Of a DNA stretch of 64,000 nucleotides, positions 21,125-31,212 are shown piece by piece; within the stretch, counting starts at the first letter, position 1, and every line of letters begins with the position of its first letter. Position numbers and translations under genes: made by a program. The stretch comes from Terrirhizobium terrae (GTDB taxonomy: Bacteria; Pseudomonadota; Alphaproteobacteria; Rhizobiales; Rhizobiaceae), in contig NZ_CP104992.1 of assembly GCF_030323265.1 (NCBI RefSeq), forward strand, positions 2,331,501 to 2,395,500. The letters are read 5' to 3'. The notes beneath the pieces were generated by a model. The model saw only the letters and a list, made by a program, of their open reading frames with translations. It had not been told where the DNA came from and did no database searches.

Positions 21125-22438
21125 TTAGAGCCCCAGCTTGTCCCTCAGCCCATACCACCATGCACCAAGCATGGTGAGAGGCACGCGCAATACTCGACCG
21201 CCCGGGAAGGGCAGGTTGGGTAGAGACGCCCATATGTCGAACCGCTCCGCATGGCCTGCAACGGCCTCACCGAGGATTTTGCCCAGGAGGTGCGTCGTCG
21301 TGACGCCATGACCGCTGTCTCCGTGGGAGAAATAGATGGTGTCGGAAAGCCGCCCCACATGCGGGATGCGCGTCAGCGTCAGGGCGAAGTTGCCACTCCA
21401 GGCATAATCGATCTCGACGTTCCGAAGCTGCGGAAACGTCTTCAGCATGTTCGGCCGGATCACGCCCGTCAGGTCCTTGGGATCGTTGCCGCCATAGCCG
21501 ATACCGCCGCCATAGAGAAGCCGGTTGTCGGCGGTGCGGCGATAGTAGTCGAGAATGTAATTGGCATCCTCGACGCAGTAATTGGCCGGCAGCAGGCTTT
21601 CGATCAGCGCCGGATCCAGCGGCTCGGTCACCATAACCTGGCTCGACACAGGCATCATCCGTCCGTGGATCTCAGGCATCAGCGGCGCAAGATAGGCATT
21701 GCCGCAGATCAGCACATAGGATGCGGTCACCGACCCGCTGGTCGTTCGCACGACGGGATGCGCGCCTGGCTCGATCGCAATCGCCCGCGAACCCTCGAAG
21801 ATGCTGCCTCCGAGGCTCTCGACGGCCGCGGCTTCCCCAAGCACGAGGTCAAGCGGATGGATGTGTCCGCCCAGCGTGTCGATCATCCCACCGGCATAGC
21901 GGTCGGTCTTCACATATTTGCCGACATCCGCTTTTGAGACCATTTCCAGGCCGGGATGGCCGTGCCTTTCCCACTCAGCCTTGTCCTGCTCCATCTGGCG
22001 CATCTGCTTGTCGGTGAAGGCGGCAAAGAAGCCGCCTTGTACGAGGTCGCAGGCGATCCCGTATTTCACCACACGGTCGCGTATGATGTCGCCGCCCTCC
22101 AGCGACATCTTGCCAAGCGCGATCGCCTTGTCACGGCCGTAACGTCCGGCAATCGTCTCAAGGTCGCGGCTGTACCCGTTGACGATCTGCCCGCCATTGC
22201 GGCCCGACGCGCCAAAGCCGATCCGCTCCGATTCCAGAACCACGACCGAATAGCCGCGCTCGCAAAGCTCAAGCGCCGCGGAAATGCCTGTAAAGCCCGC
22301 GCCGATGACGCAGACATCGGCCGTCACATCTTCCGCAAGGGCAGGGCGCACGCGCTTGTCCCGGGCACTTGCCGCATACCAGGATCCGGTGTGGCCGGGA
22401 TTGTCGTGCCCCGGCTCGTCATTTGTCTTCAGGCCCAT
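21125..22438 (-). CDS. FAD-dependent oxidoreductase, gamma-glutamylputrescine oxidase (PuuB)-like
   Basis: The 437-aa protein has the DAO fold: FAD-binding GAGFTGISAALELCERGYSVVVLE near residue 45 and GFGASGRNGGQIVNGYS near residue 75, which is characteristic of PuuB-like amine oxidases. The C-terminus has YFSHGDSGHGVTTTHLLGKILGEA. Likely reaction: oxidative deamination of an N-substituted amine or amino acid. It starts 14 bp after the D-amino-acid dehydrogenase-like gene on the same strand, so the two form an operon for amine or amino-acid use. ATG 22438 is chosen because the frame upstream encodes atypical sequence. Confidence 0.85.
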   Translation of the reverse strand: MGLKTNDEPGHDNPGHTGSWYAASARDKRVRPALAEDVTADVCVIGAGFTGISAALELCERGYSVVVLESERIGFGASGRNGGQIVNGYSRDLETIAGRYGRDKAIALGKMSLEGGDIIRDRVVKYGIACDLVQGGFFAAFTDKQMRQMEQDKAEWERHGHPGLEMVSKADVGKYVKTDRYAGGMIDTLGGHIHPLDLVLGEAAAVESLGGSIFEGSRAIAIEPGAHPVVRTTSGSVTASYVLICGNAYLAPLMPEIHGRMMPVSSQVMVTEPLDPALIESLLPANYCVEDANYILDYYRRTADNRLLYGGGIGYGGNDPKDLTGVIRPNMLKTFPQLRNVEIDYAWSGNFALTLTRIPHVGRLSDTIYFSHGDSGHGVTTTHLLGKILGEAVAGHAERFDIWASLPNLPFPGGRVLRVPLTMLGAWWYGLRDKLGL

Positions 22439-22452
22439 TTCACACCGTCGTC

Positions 22453-23700
22453 CTATGCATTGAACCGCTCCGGCCGGTAGGCCGAGATGTCGATCAGCGT
22501 CTTCTCGCCCAGCATGGCTTCCGCAATTACCTGACCGGTCACCGGCCCAAGCGTCAACCCGTGATGCGCGTGGCCGAAGGCAAACCACAGGCCGTCATGG
22601 CGCGGCGCCTTGCCGATCACCGGCATCATGTCCGGCGTGCAGGGGCGCGCGCCCATCCAGGGTTCCTTGTCCATCCGGTCGCCGAGCGGGAAGATCGTCT
22701 TCGCCACTGCCTCGGCGCGCTCAAGCTGGATGGGCGTCTTCGGCGCATCGCGGCGGGCGAACTCGGCGCCGGTCGTGAGACGGATCCCTTGGGCCATCGG
22801 CGCGAGGAAATAGCCGCGCTCGGCATCCATCGTCCAGCCGTTCAGCGTGGCATTGCCCTTCGCGCCGTAATGCATGTGATAGCCACGCTTCACGCCGACG
22901 AGAAAACTGTAGCCGAGCGGCTTCGTCACCGTGTCCGACCAGGGCCCGAGCGCCACGACGACGTCCTTCGCCTCCACCGTGCCGTCACCGGCAACGACCC
23001 GCCATCCCGTCGTCGTCTTCGACAGGCTGCGTGCATCGCCCTTCAGCACCCGGCCGCCCAGCTTTTCGAACAGCCGCACATAGGCCTGCGTCAGCGCTAG
23101 CGGGCTCTTCACCGACCACGGATCCTCCCACTTCAGCCCACCGACGAAATCGCGTGAGAGATGCGGTTCCTGGCTAGCCAACTCGGCTGCTGACAGCCGC
23201 TTGAAGGCGACGCCATAGTCCCGGCTGAGCCGCTCGGCCTCGCGAAACTCGCCATCCCGCTTGGATGGCGTACGAAACGCTTCGGTCCAGCCGTTCTTGA
23301 CGATCAGGTCCTGCGCATCTGCTTCCTCGATCAGCTCGTTATGGGTGGCGATCGAATGCTCGATCAGCGGCGCATAGGCGCGTGCGATGAGCTGGTGTCG
23401 GGACAGGTTCGAATGCCACCAGTATTTCGCCAGGAAGGACGACACAGAGGGAATGGCACGCCAATGGAAATGGGCGTCGATCCGGTTGTTCAGCGCATAG
23501 CGCAGAATGGTGCCGAACTGCTGCGGAAAGCCATAGGGCACGACGCCTTCGCGCTGGATCAGCCCGGCATTGCCATAGGATGTCTCATGCCCCGGTTCGC
23601 CGCGATCGACCAGCACCACCGACTTGCCACGACGGGCCAGTTGAACTGCCGTCGAAACCCCGACAATGCCGGCTCCCAGAACGATTGCATCCGCTGCCAT
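22453..23700 (-). CDS. D-amino-acid dehydrogenase-like FAD oxidoreductase
   Basis: The 415-aa protein opens with an FAD site (AIVLGAGIVGVSTAVQLARRG), then DRGEPGHETSYGNAGLIQREG, the motif typical of DadA small-subunit-like dehydrogenases. A C-terminal ARPCTPDMMPVIG and FAFGHAHHGLTLGPVTG complete the DAO fold. It should oxidise D-amino acids at the inner membrane face, passing electrons to the respiratory chain. ATG 23700 (MAADAIVLG) is favoured over the upstream 23766. It is the first gene of a two-gene operon with the PuuB-like oxidase. No alanine racemase gene is adjacent. Confidence 0.87.
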   Translation of the reverse strand: MAADAIVLGAGIVGVSTAVQLARRGKSVVLVDRGEPGHETSYGNAGLIQREGVVPYGFPQQFGTILRYALNNRIDAHFHWRAIPSVSSFLAKYWWHSNLSRHQLIARAYAPLIEHSIATHNELIEEADAQDLIVKNGWTEAFRTPSKRDGEFREAERLSRDYGVAFKRLSAAELASQEPHLSRDFVGGLKWEDPWSVKSPLALTQAYVRLFEKLGGRVLKGDARSLSKTTTGWRVVAGDGTVEAKDVVVALGPWSDTVTKPLGYSFLVGVKRGYHMHYGAKGNATLNGWTMDAERGYFLAPMAQGIRLTTGAEFARRDAPKTPIQLERAEAVAKTIFPLGDRMDKEPWMGARPCTPDMMPVIGKAPRHDGLWFAFGHAHHGLTLGPVTGQVIAEAMLGEKTLIDISAYRPERFNA

Positions 23701-23801
23701 GACCGATATCCGCTTTCCGCACGTATCCGATCCGTCCAACATGCAGTCGCCGATGCAGCGGCGCAAATGAAAAATATCAGCTGCTTAGGGTCGCTCGGGA
23801 C

Positions 23802-24506
23802 CTAGACGGAGCGTGTCAGGCCACCATCGACCTTCAGGTTCTGGCCGGTTATGTAGCCGGCACCTTCGGAAGCGAGGAACGCGATCGTCGCGGCGATCTC
23901 GGCACTTGTGCCATACCGCTTCATCGGCACGGCATCCCGGCGCTCCTCCGTTGCCGGCAGGCTGTCGATCCAGCCGGGCAGCACGTTGTTCATGCGAATA
24001 TTGTCGGCCGCATAGGTGTCTGCATAGATCTTGGTGTAGGAGGCCAGCCCCGCGCGAAAAACGGCGGAGGTCGGAAACATCGCGGCCGGCTCGAAGGCCC
24101 AGGCCGTCGAGATGTTGATGATCGCGCCGGACTTCTGCGCCTGCATGATCGGCGTTACCAGCCGCACCGGGCGGATCACGTTCATCAGGTAGACGTCGAG
24201 ACCCGTATGCCACTGCTCGTCGGTAATATCGATGATCGGCGCGCGCGGACCGTGGCCGGCGCTGTTGACCAGAACGTCGATACGTCCCCAGGCATCCATG
24301 GCGGTGTTGAAGAGGCGTGTCAGGTCGTCATTGGACTGGTTCGATCCGGTGATGCCAATGCCGCCGAGCTCTTCGGCGAGCGCCTCACCCTTCCCAGAGG
24401 ATGACAGGATCGCGACCTTGAACCCGTCCGTTGCCAGGCGTCTGGCGGCCTCCGCACCCATTCCGCTGCCGCCTGCCGTGACGATCGCTACCTTCTCTGC
24501 CGACAT
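23802..24506 (-). CDS. SDR-family oxidoreductase without the YxxxK pair
   Basis: The 234-aa protein has the nucleotide site TAGGSGMG near residue 10 and NSAGHGPRAP near 85, plus C-terminal GQNLKVDGGLTRSV, all SDR hallmarks. Where YxxxK is expected the sequence reads FPTSAVFRAGLASYTK, so the usual Tyr and Lys are replaced; I recall other SDRs with this same segment, so it seems to be a subfamily rather than damage. Catalysis may therefore differ. ATG 24506 follows GAGAGGGAGCG. It lies between the oxidase pair and the flavodoxin gene, on the same strand. Confidence 0.82.
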   Translation of the reverse strand: MSAEKVAIVTAGGSGMGAEAARRLATDGFKVAILSSSGKGEALAEELGGIGITGSNQSNDDLTRLFNTAMDAWGRIDVLVNSAGHGPRAPIIDITDEQWHTGLDVYLMNVIRPVRLVTPIMQAQKSGAIINISTAWAFEPAAMFPTSAVFRAGLASYTKIYADTYAADNIRMNNVLPGWIDSLPATEERRDAVPMKRYGTSAEIAATIAFLASEGAGYITGQNLKVDGGLTRSV

Positions 24507-24590
24507 CGGACGCTCCCTCTCATACTTTCGTTCGTTGGCTCGAACTTGGCGCGATCGCGGGCGCATTTCAAGGCGGCATGATGGGGCGGA

Positions 24591-25169
24591 TCAGAAACTG
24601 GTCAGCCAGCCGGAGACCTGTTCCAGCGTGCGCCGCTCCTGGTCCGCCTCCATCGAGAAGGCGGGTCTGAGATCGGCGCCCCGCATATGGGCGCGCAGCA
24701 CGTCCACGCTGTTGCCCAGCCCGTAGCCGCCATGGGTGATGAAGGGAACGACGGTCTTGCCGGAAAGGTCATGGGCCATGAGGAACGAGCGGATCACCGG
24801 TGGTGCCGTCATGCCCCAGATCGGCAGGCCGAGATAGATTGTGTCATACTGGCTCATGTCGGCGACGACATGCGCGAGCGGCGGCAGATAGTCCGATCGC
24901 GTTTCCCGCCGCGCCTGTTCGACGGTCTCTTCGTAGTCTTCCGGGTAGGGGGCGGCGGTCTTGATCTGAAACAGCGCCGCATCCCGCGCCCGCCTGATCT
25001 GGCGGGCGATGACGGCGGTGTTCCCGGTCCGCGAATAGTAGGCCACCAGCGTTCTGCCGGAGCCGGCAGCCTGTTCCTGGGCAGCAGTCCGTGTCGCCGC
25101 CAGCGCAAAGCTGACGGCTGTCAGGGGCAGGGCCTTCAGAAGGTTTCGCCTTGCAAGTACGTTCCGCAT
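24591..25169 (-). CDS. Exported flavodoxin
   Basis: The 192-aa protein begins with a Tat-like signal (ARRNLLKALPLTAVSFALAATRTAAQ). A flavodoxin domain follows, with the FMN phosphate loop YYSRTGNTAVIARQI and the segment YDTIYLGLPIWGMTAPPVIRSFL. An exported flavodoxin-fold protein is unusual; related proteins with Tat signals occur beside CMD/cupin proteins. It probably acts as a periplasmic redox carrier or a quinone/flavin reductase. It lies 80 bp after the CMD-cupin gene on the same strand, and in an apparent redox cluster with SDR and aldo/keto reductase. Confidence 0.82.
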   Translation of the reverse strand: MRNVLARRNLLKALPLTAVSFALAATRTAAQEQAAGSGRTLVAYYSRTGNTAVIARQIRRARDAALFQIKTAAPYPEDYEETVEQARRETRSDYLPPLAHVVADMSQYDTIYLGLPIWGMTAPPVIRSFLMAHDLSGKTVVPFITHGGYGLGNSVDVLRAHMRGADLRPAFSMEADQERRTLEQVSGWLTSF

Positions 25170-25248
25170 CGTTCCCTCCTGTCGGCTCGTCTATTTCTGT
25201 TCAATGTTCCGGCGGGCCCGCGTGGGTGCCTGCCGGAATTGCGCTCAC

Positions 25249-26466
25249 TCAGTCGATCGCACGGCCCTTGCCGTAGTCCTCATCTGACACCTTCTCCATC
25301 CAGGTCACGACACTGCCATTCTCCGCTTCGGCGATGGCGAAGTGGCTCATTGCCTCGTCGGCGGAAGCGCCGTGCCAGTGCTTCAGATGCGGCGGGATCC
25401 ACACGACGTCACCCGGTCCGACGGTCTCGATCGGCCCGCCTTCCTTCTGCACCCAGCCCTTGCCGGAGACGATGAACAGCGTCTGGCCGAGCGGATGCGT
25501 GTGCCAGGCGGTACGGGCACCGGCGGTGAAGGTGACGGTCGCGCCGCTGACCCGGGCGGGTTCGGTGCTCTTGTAATTCGCCGAAACACGAACCTCGCCG
25601 CTGAAATAATCGGCCGGGCCGGCAACCGGATTGGTATTGGCGCGAGTGACCTGCAGGTCCATGGATGCTCCTTGCGATTCTGTCTGGGCGGACGCCGTCT
25701 GCGTCGCGGCGCTGCGCTTCTCGAAGACGCCCTTGAGGACCGGCACGGCCGACATGGCGCGCGGCCATCCGGCATAGAAGGCGACATGCGTGATGGCTTC
25801 GGACGCCTCGGCGGCAGTGAGCCCGTTGTCCATAGCTCGATTGGCATGGAACGGCAGCTGTTCGGGCTGGCCGATCGCAACCAGTGCCGTCATCGTCACC
25901 AGGCTGCGGTCGCGGGCGGAAAGATCCGGCCGCTGCCACAGATCACCGAACAATACGCGATTGGTGAGATCCGCGAGAGCTGCCACCGTCGGCGCCACCG
26001 AAGCGTTGACCGTCGCCGAGCGCGCGGCTTCCGCAACCGCTTCGAGCCCGATCCGGGCCGCCTCGCTATCGGTCACCGGCGCGATATTGCGCTCGTCGAA
26101 AACCTTCTTGGTTTCCATGACGGCCGAGATGGCATTCGGCCAGCCTGAATAGAAGGCAAGCTGGGTGATCAATTCGCCGATCTCGGCCGGCGTGACGCCG
26201 TTGTCCAGCGCCCGGCGCACATGCCCGCCGATTTGCGCCGTCTTGCCGGTCGAGACGATTGCCGAGACAGTGACGAGGCTGCGGTCGCGCGGCTTCAGAT
26301 CGGCACGCTCCCAGACCTCGCCGAACAGCACGCCATCGGTGAAATGGCCGAGGCCGGGCGCCACGTCATAGACGGCAGGCGGTGCCACGCGACGCCGCTC
26401 TTCCTGCGCTTCGACGCCGGTCGCGGCGAGGGTGGAGATGGCGATGGTAGCGGCGATGTTCTTCAT
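25249..26466 (-). CDS. Exported protein with two carboxymuconolactone-decarboxylase domains and a cupin
   Basis: The 405-aa protein has a signal peptide ([21 protein letters not shown]). Two CMD/AhpD-like domains follow (near residues 35-125 and 165-250, each with ARDRSLVT or PRDRSLVT and a helix like [25 protein letters not shown]). A C-terminal cupin covers about 300-385 ([33 protein letters not shown]), with metal-binding His residues visible. The AhpD CxxC pair is absent. It may be a periplasmic lactone- or quinone-modifying or stress protein; substrate unknown. It is first in a run with flavodoxin and SDR genes, near an aldo/keto reductase on the same strand. Confidence 0.83.
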   Translation of the reverse strand: MKNIAATIAISTLAATGVEAQEERRRVAPPAVYDVAPGLGHFTDGVLFGEVWERADLKPRDRSLVTVSAIVSTGKTAQIGGHVRRALDNGVTPAEIGELITQLAFYSGWPNAISAVMETKKVFDERNIAPVTDSEAARIGLEAVAEAARSATVNASVAPTVAALADLTNRVLFGDLWQRPDLSARDRSLVTMTALVAIGQPEQLPFHANRAMDNGLTAAEASEAITHVAFYAGWPRAMSAVPVLKGVFEKRSAATQTASAQTESQGASMDLQVTRANTNPVAGPADYFSGEVRVSANYKSTEPARVSGATVTFTAGARTAWHTHPLGQTLFIVSGKGWVQKEGGPIETVGPGDVVWIPPHLKHWHGASADEAMSHFAIAEAENGSVVTWMEKVSDEDYGKGRAID

Positions 26467-26646
26467 CCGGTTTTCCTCTTTGTGATCGGGCGCGGGCAGG
26501 TGGTGACGCGTTCGGCGCGTGGAGCCCCAATCCTGAGATGGGCTGGAATGCCACCGCGATTAGATGGCGCGATCCGATTGAGCCTATGCGCCCGGTTCAT
26601 GAATGACGCCGCAGGCGCGCCGTCGTCCAGTCACCCTGCTTCCGGA

Positions 26647-27648
<1,002 letters not shown>

Positions 27649-27770
27649 TCAAGAATGACGGCGGGCGAAAGGGGCGGGCAGCCAGAAACCTTCAACGGCC
27701 ACTCGTTCACCAGCCGATCAACTCGTCGTGGGAGGAGATTTAGAACTGGCTTGTTAATCTGATTAGATGC

Positions 27771-27789
27771 TAAGTTTCATATAAACTTA
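27771..27789. promoter_or_regulatory. Perfect 19-bp palindrome, candidate LysR operator
   Basis: TAAGTTT, spacer CATAT, AAACTTA: seven-base perfect arms, ending 16 bp before the LysR start codon and within the divergent region to the aldo/keto reductase. It fits an autoregulatory site containing the T-N11-A layout. Binding is inferred. Confidence 0.5.
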
Positions 27790-27805
27790 TATCTAGGATT
27801 CATGA

Positions 27806-28695
27806 ATGAAGCGGGACGAACTGGGCGATCTTGTCGCCTTTCTCACTGTCGCCGAGGAGCGGAGTTTCACCCGCGCGGCCGCGCAACTCGGCACGTCGCA
27901 ATCGTCGCTCAGCCATACGGTGCGCCGCCTTGAAGAGCGCATGGGCGTGCGTCTTCTGACGCGCACGACGCGCAATGTCGTGCCGACGGAAGCGGGCGAG
28001 CAGATGATGGAGACGCTGCGCCCCGCGATCAATGACATAAGAAGCCGCATCGATGCCCTGAGCGCCATGCGCCAGCGGCCCGGCGGCACGATCCGCATCA
28101 CATCCAGCCGTCTGCCCGCCCATGCCATCCTGATGCCCAAGGTGAAGCGCCTTATGGCGGACTATCCGGATATCAATGTCGAAATCTCCGTCGAACAGAA
28201 ATTCGTGGACCTCGTCTCCGAACGCTTCGACGCGGGCGTGCGGTTGGGCGAAAGCATCGAGAAGGACATGATCGCGGTCAGGATCGGCCCCGAACTGCGG
28301 ATGATGGTCGTCGGCTCGCCGGATTATTTCGCCCGCAACCCGAAGCCGATGACCCCTTACGACCTCACCCAGCACAATTGCATCAATCTGCGCCTGCCGA
28401 CGCTCGGCGGGCTCTATGCATGGGAGTTCGAACGCGACGGCCGCCCGGTCAACGTCCGCGTCGACGGCCAGTTCATCTGCAACGACGTGCCGATGATCAT
28501 CGACGCCGCCCTCGACGGCCTGGGCCTCGCCTGCCTCCCTGACGATCATCTCAGCCTACTGGTAAAAGAAGGGCGGCTGGCGCCCGTTTTGGAGGAATGG
28601 TGCGCGCCTTTCCCAGGCTACCATCTCTATTATCCGAGCCGAAGACTAGCCTCCCCGCCTTCGCACTGCTGGTCGAGGCCCTGCGCTATCGGTGA
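27806..28695 (+). CDS. LysR-family regulator (frameshift near the C-terminus)
   Basis: The protein has the LysR HTH at residues 1-65 (LVAFLTVAEERSFTRAAAQLGTSQSSLSHTVRRLEERMG) and the effector domain after residue 90 (FDAGVRLGESIEKDMIAVRI). The observed frame loses its end after HLYYPSRR and runs on into unlike sequence to 28834. Adding one C to the C4 run at 28653-28656 yields the expected ASPAFALLVEALRYR ending at 28693-28695, a normal length of 296 aa. It is divergent from the aldo/keto reductase and probably controls it. Confidence 0.88.
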
Positions 28696-28989
28696 TAAGC
28701 GGACGGTCCACGGCCTCACCGCAGCACAACGCCAGGGGAAGCGGCATGATCCGATTATCGGAGCGTGGATTTCAGAATGCTTGATGACTTATTTTTTTAT
28801 AAGCGCCTCTCATGGACCAGTTCGGGAAAATTGACTCCGTCTACTGGGAATAAGATATAATTTTCAATACGATAGGAAATAGAAGGCCAATTCCCTCTTG
28901 TGGGAACGGTCACTTTCGCGATTTTCCTGTGCGAGATCTTGGGTTTCCAAGGCTGTCTTCAGCAAAAATCGCCGCGCTGGCCCGAGAAA

Positions 28990-29084
28990 AATTGCCGTTT
29001 TACGAAAGTGAATTGTCGTTTCGCGAATCCGAATTGCAGTTACGTGAAATCGGATTGCAGTTACGCGACGTCGCATTGCGATAG
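28990..29084. repeat. Degenerate 21-bp tandem repeat, four full units
   Basis: Units start at 28990, 29011, 29032 and 29053, with a partial one at 29074. They share ATTG(C/T)(C/A)GTT(T/A)(C)G and are exactly 21 bp each. Because 21 is a multiple of three, any frame read through gives a seven-residue repeat; no good gene covers it. Confidence 0.8.
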
Positions 29085-29633
29085 TCGAGGCTCGGGCAAA
29101 CGTCAGTGACGGCTCCCAAGAAACCGCTCGCTTCGCTGTCTTCGATGGAGCCGACATCGCGAAGGTGGTTCTCGCCAAGTCGGCCTTAAGGTCGTATATT
29201 CTCCCCGTCGATCAAACGAGGCCTCCGGCGGCCCTCCGTAGGTTGATCGGCTGGGCGTGCTGCCGGTGGCACGCCTTTATCGTTTCTAGTGTAGTGGCGC
29301 GCGGGGAGAGGGTGGTTTCCGCGAGCCCGGCCGAGATGGTGCACCTGCAACGATGTCGAAAGCGCTGCCCAATAGCGTGGCTTTGCCGGGGACGCGTAGG
29401 TAGCTGCAGGGGAGGGACAACCGTGTTCTATGGAACACCATGAGGTCGCAACGGCCAAGCAACCTCCATGTAACTGTAATAAATGCAATTTTCCTGCCGA
29501 ATCAGAAGAATCCCGGTGGGTGCTAAGTGTGTTTGGCCATTGACCAAGTCTCACTCCATTAAGCCGCTACCGCGGAGAAGGGGAATATAATTCTCCAAAT
29601 CGGCCGCTTTTCGGTCGCCCGCGAACCTTTGCG

Positions 29634-29688
29634 TTTAAAGGGGTAGTAAAGGCCTTTTAAAGGGGACTTAAAGGGGTGTTTAAAGCCC
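29634..29688. repeat. Direct repeats of TTTAAAGGGG with 11-bp period
   Basis: Copies start at 29634, 29645 (AGTAAAGGCC, degenerate), 29656 and 29667, with a fifth (TTTAAAGCCC) at 29679. The first four are exactly 11 bp apart, about one helical turn, so they face the same side of the DNA. They end about 150 bp before the ParB-methylase start codon. Confidence 0.8.
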
Positions 29689-29838
29689 ATATTAGCGGGT
29701 CCGACATTACCTGAAACACTTTTGCTTTCTGCTCCAGACCGCTTGCGGGAAGCCAGAGTGCCGCGTTAGCTTCAATCCAGCGGCGCCGCACCGAAATTCA
29801 TTGAATAACGCAACACTATTCCTCTCATGGAGAATGCT

Positions 29839-31212
29839 ATGCATCCACCAGACGAACAGTCGTGCCCGGTCGACAGGCTCGTTCCTTACGCCAACAATGC
29901 GCGCACCCATTCGAAGAAGCAGATCAATCAGATTGCCCAGAGCATCAAACGTTTCGGCTTCTGCAATCCCGTCCTTATATCCGAGGAATATACCATCATC
30001 GCCGGCCACGGCCGTGTTCAGGCTGCGAAACTGCTTGGTATGCTCGAGGTGCCGGTCCGCAAGCTCTCGCACCTGTCACGTGACGAAGTACGTGCATACA
30101 TCCTGGCCGACAACAAGCTCGCCGAAAATGCGGGCTGGGACCGCGATGTGCTGGCGATCGAAATGCAGGGGCTCATCGACCTGGATTTCGACATCGAACT
30201 ACTCGGCTTCTCGACCACGGAAATCGACTTCACCATCGAGGGCGAGAAAAAGCCCGCGTCCGTGGACAGTGCGCTGGACACGATCGAGTCACTGCAGCCC
30301 GGGCCTGCTATCACCCGTTCGGGCGACCTTTGGCAACTTGGCTCGCATCGCCTGATCTGCGGGGATGCCCGCTCTCCCGAAGCCGTCTCCCGGCTTTGTG
30401 GTGGCGCCGCAGTCGATCTGCTGTTTACCGACCCGCCCTACAATGTTCCGATCGTCGGCCATGTCAGCGGGCTGGGGCGGGTCAAGCACCGAGAGTTCGC
30501 GGTGGCCTCTGGCGAAATGGATGAGGCGGCCTTTACCGACTTTCTGCGTGGCTCGCTTGGGACTGCAGCAAGTCAGCTCAGGGATGGGGCAATCGCCTTC
30601 GTCTGCATGGACTGGCGGCATATGGGCGAACTGCTGGAGGCAGGGAACGCCGTCTTCGACGAATTCAAGAACCTGTGCGTCTGGAACAAGACCAATGGCG
30701 GCATGGGGTCGTTCTACCGCTCCAAGCACGAGCTGATCTTCGTCTTCAAGAGGGGCAGCACGCCCCATGTCAACAATTTCGGGCTCGGCGATACTGGCCG
30801 CTATCGCACCAATGTCTGGGACTATCCGGGTATCAGCTCGCTCGGAGCAGCAAGGGACGAAGAGCTTGCCATGCACCCCACAGTCAAGCCGGTGGCCTTG
30901 GTCGCCGATGCCATTCGCGATTGCTCCGGGCGCGGAGACACCGTGCTGGACATTTTCGGCGGTTCTGGCTCGACATTGATCGCTGCAGATCAGTGCGGCC
31001 GCATGGCCCGGCTGCTCGAACTCGATCCACACTATTGCGACACGATCATCCGCTGTTTCAAGCGTGTGACGGGCGAGGTCGCCCGGCTGGAGGGCAGCGG
31101 AGCAACGTTCTCGCGGATCAGTGTGGAACGGTCAGACGAAGGAACTGACGGGAGCGGCTGTGCTGACGCAGCGGTCTCCAAGAGTATGGGCGTCGTGGAA
31201 GGAGCTGCATGA
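29839..31212 (+). CDS. ParB-nuclease-domain DNA methyltransferase
   Basis: The 457-aa protein has an N-terminal ParB/sulfiredoxin-like domain (residues about 5-100: LVPYANNARTHSKKQINQIAQSI, IAGHGRVQAAKLLG). A DNA N4-cytosine or N6-adenine methylase follows, with motif IV DPPY (near 195) preceding motif I DIFGGSGSTLIAA (near 375): the beta-class order. FAVASGEMDEAAF and HPTVKPV match the ParB-linked phage-type methylases. No restriction partner is adjacent, so it is probably an orphan methylase of a mobile element. The start at ATG 29839 follows GGAG; ATG 29827 is an alternative. Its stop overlaps the next gene's ATG. Confidence 0.9.
   Translation: MHPPDEQSCPVDRLVPYANNARTHSKKQINQIAQSIKRFGFCNPVLISEEYTIIAGHGRVQAAKLLGMLEVPVRKLSHLSRDEVRAYILADNKLAENAGWDRDVLAIEMQGLIDLDFDIELLGFSTTEIDFTIEGEKKPASVDSALDTIESLQPGPAITRSGDLWQLGSHRLICGDARSPEAVSRLCGGAAVDLLFTDPPYNVPIVGHVSGLGRVKHREFAVASGEMDEAAFTDFLRGSLGTAASQLRDGAIAFVCMDWRHMGELLEAGNAVFDEFKNLCVWNKTNGGMGSFYRSKHELIFVFKRGSTPHVNNFGLGDTGRYRTNVWDYPGISSLGAARDEELAMHPTVKPVALVADAIRDCSGRGDTVLDIFGGSGSTLIAADQCGRMARLLELDPHYCDTIIRCFKRVTGEVARLEGSGATFSRISVERSDEGTDGSGCADAAVSKSMGVVEGAA

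Larger units (their letters stand above)
28696..29838. other. 1.1-kb gene-poor region with two repeat arrays at the island edge
   Basis: No open frame here looks coding: the available ones are short, compositionally odd and lack ribosome sites. The region holds a 21-bp tandem array (28990-29084), a GGCGTGC/GCACGCC hairpin (29254-29275) and an 11-bp-period array (29634-29688). Base composition becomes more AT-rich from here on. It is the left edge of the putative island. Confidence 0.6.

Noticed and set aside
28990..29084. Possible CRISPR array
   Set aside because: The units abut with no spacers, are degenerate, and no cas genes are present.
29634..29688. Possible plasmid iterons/origin
   Set aside because: No Rep or partition genes nearby, and the units are too short and few.
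28696..29838. Copy of the tRNA-Gln 3' end as the second attachment site
   Set aside because: I looked for GGGGAACCTGGATTCGAAC-like sequence at the left edge and saw none; the att pair remains unproven.
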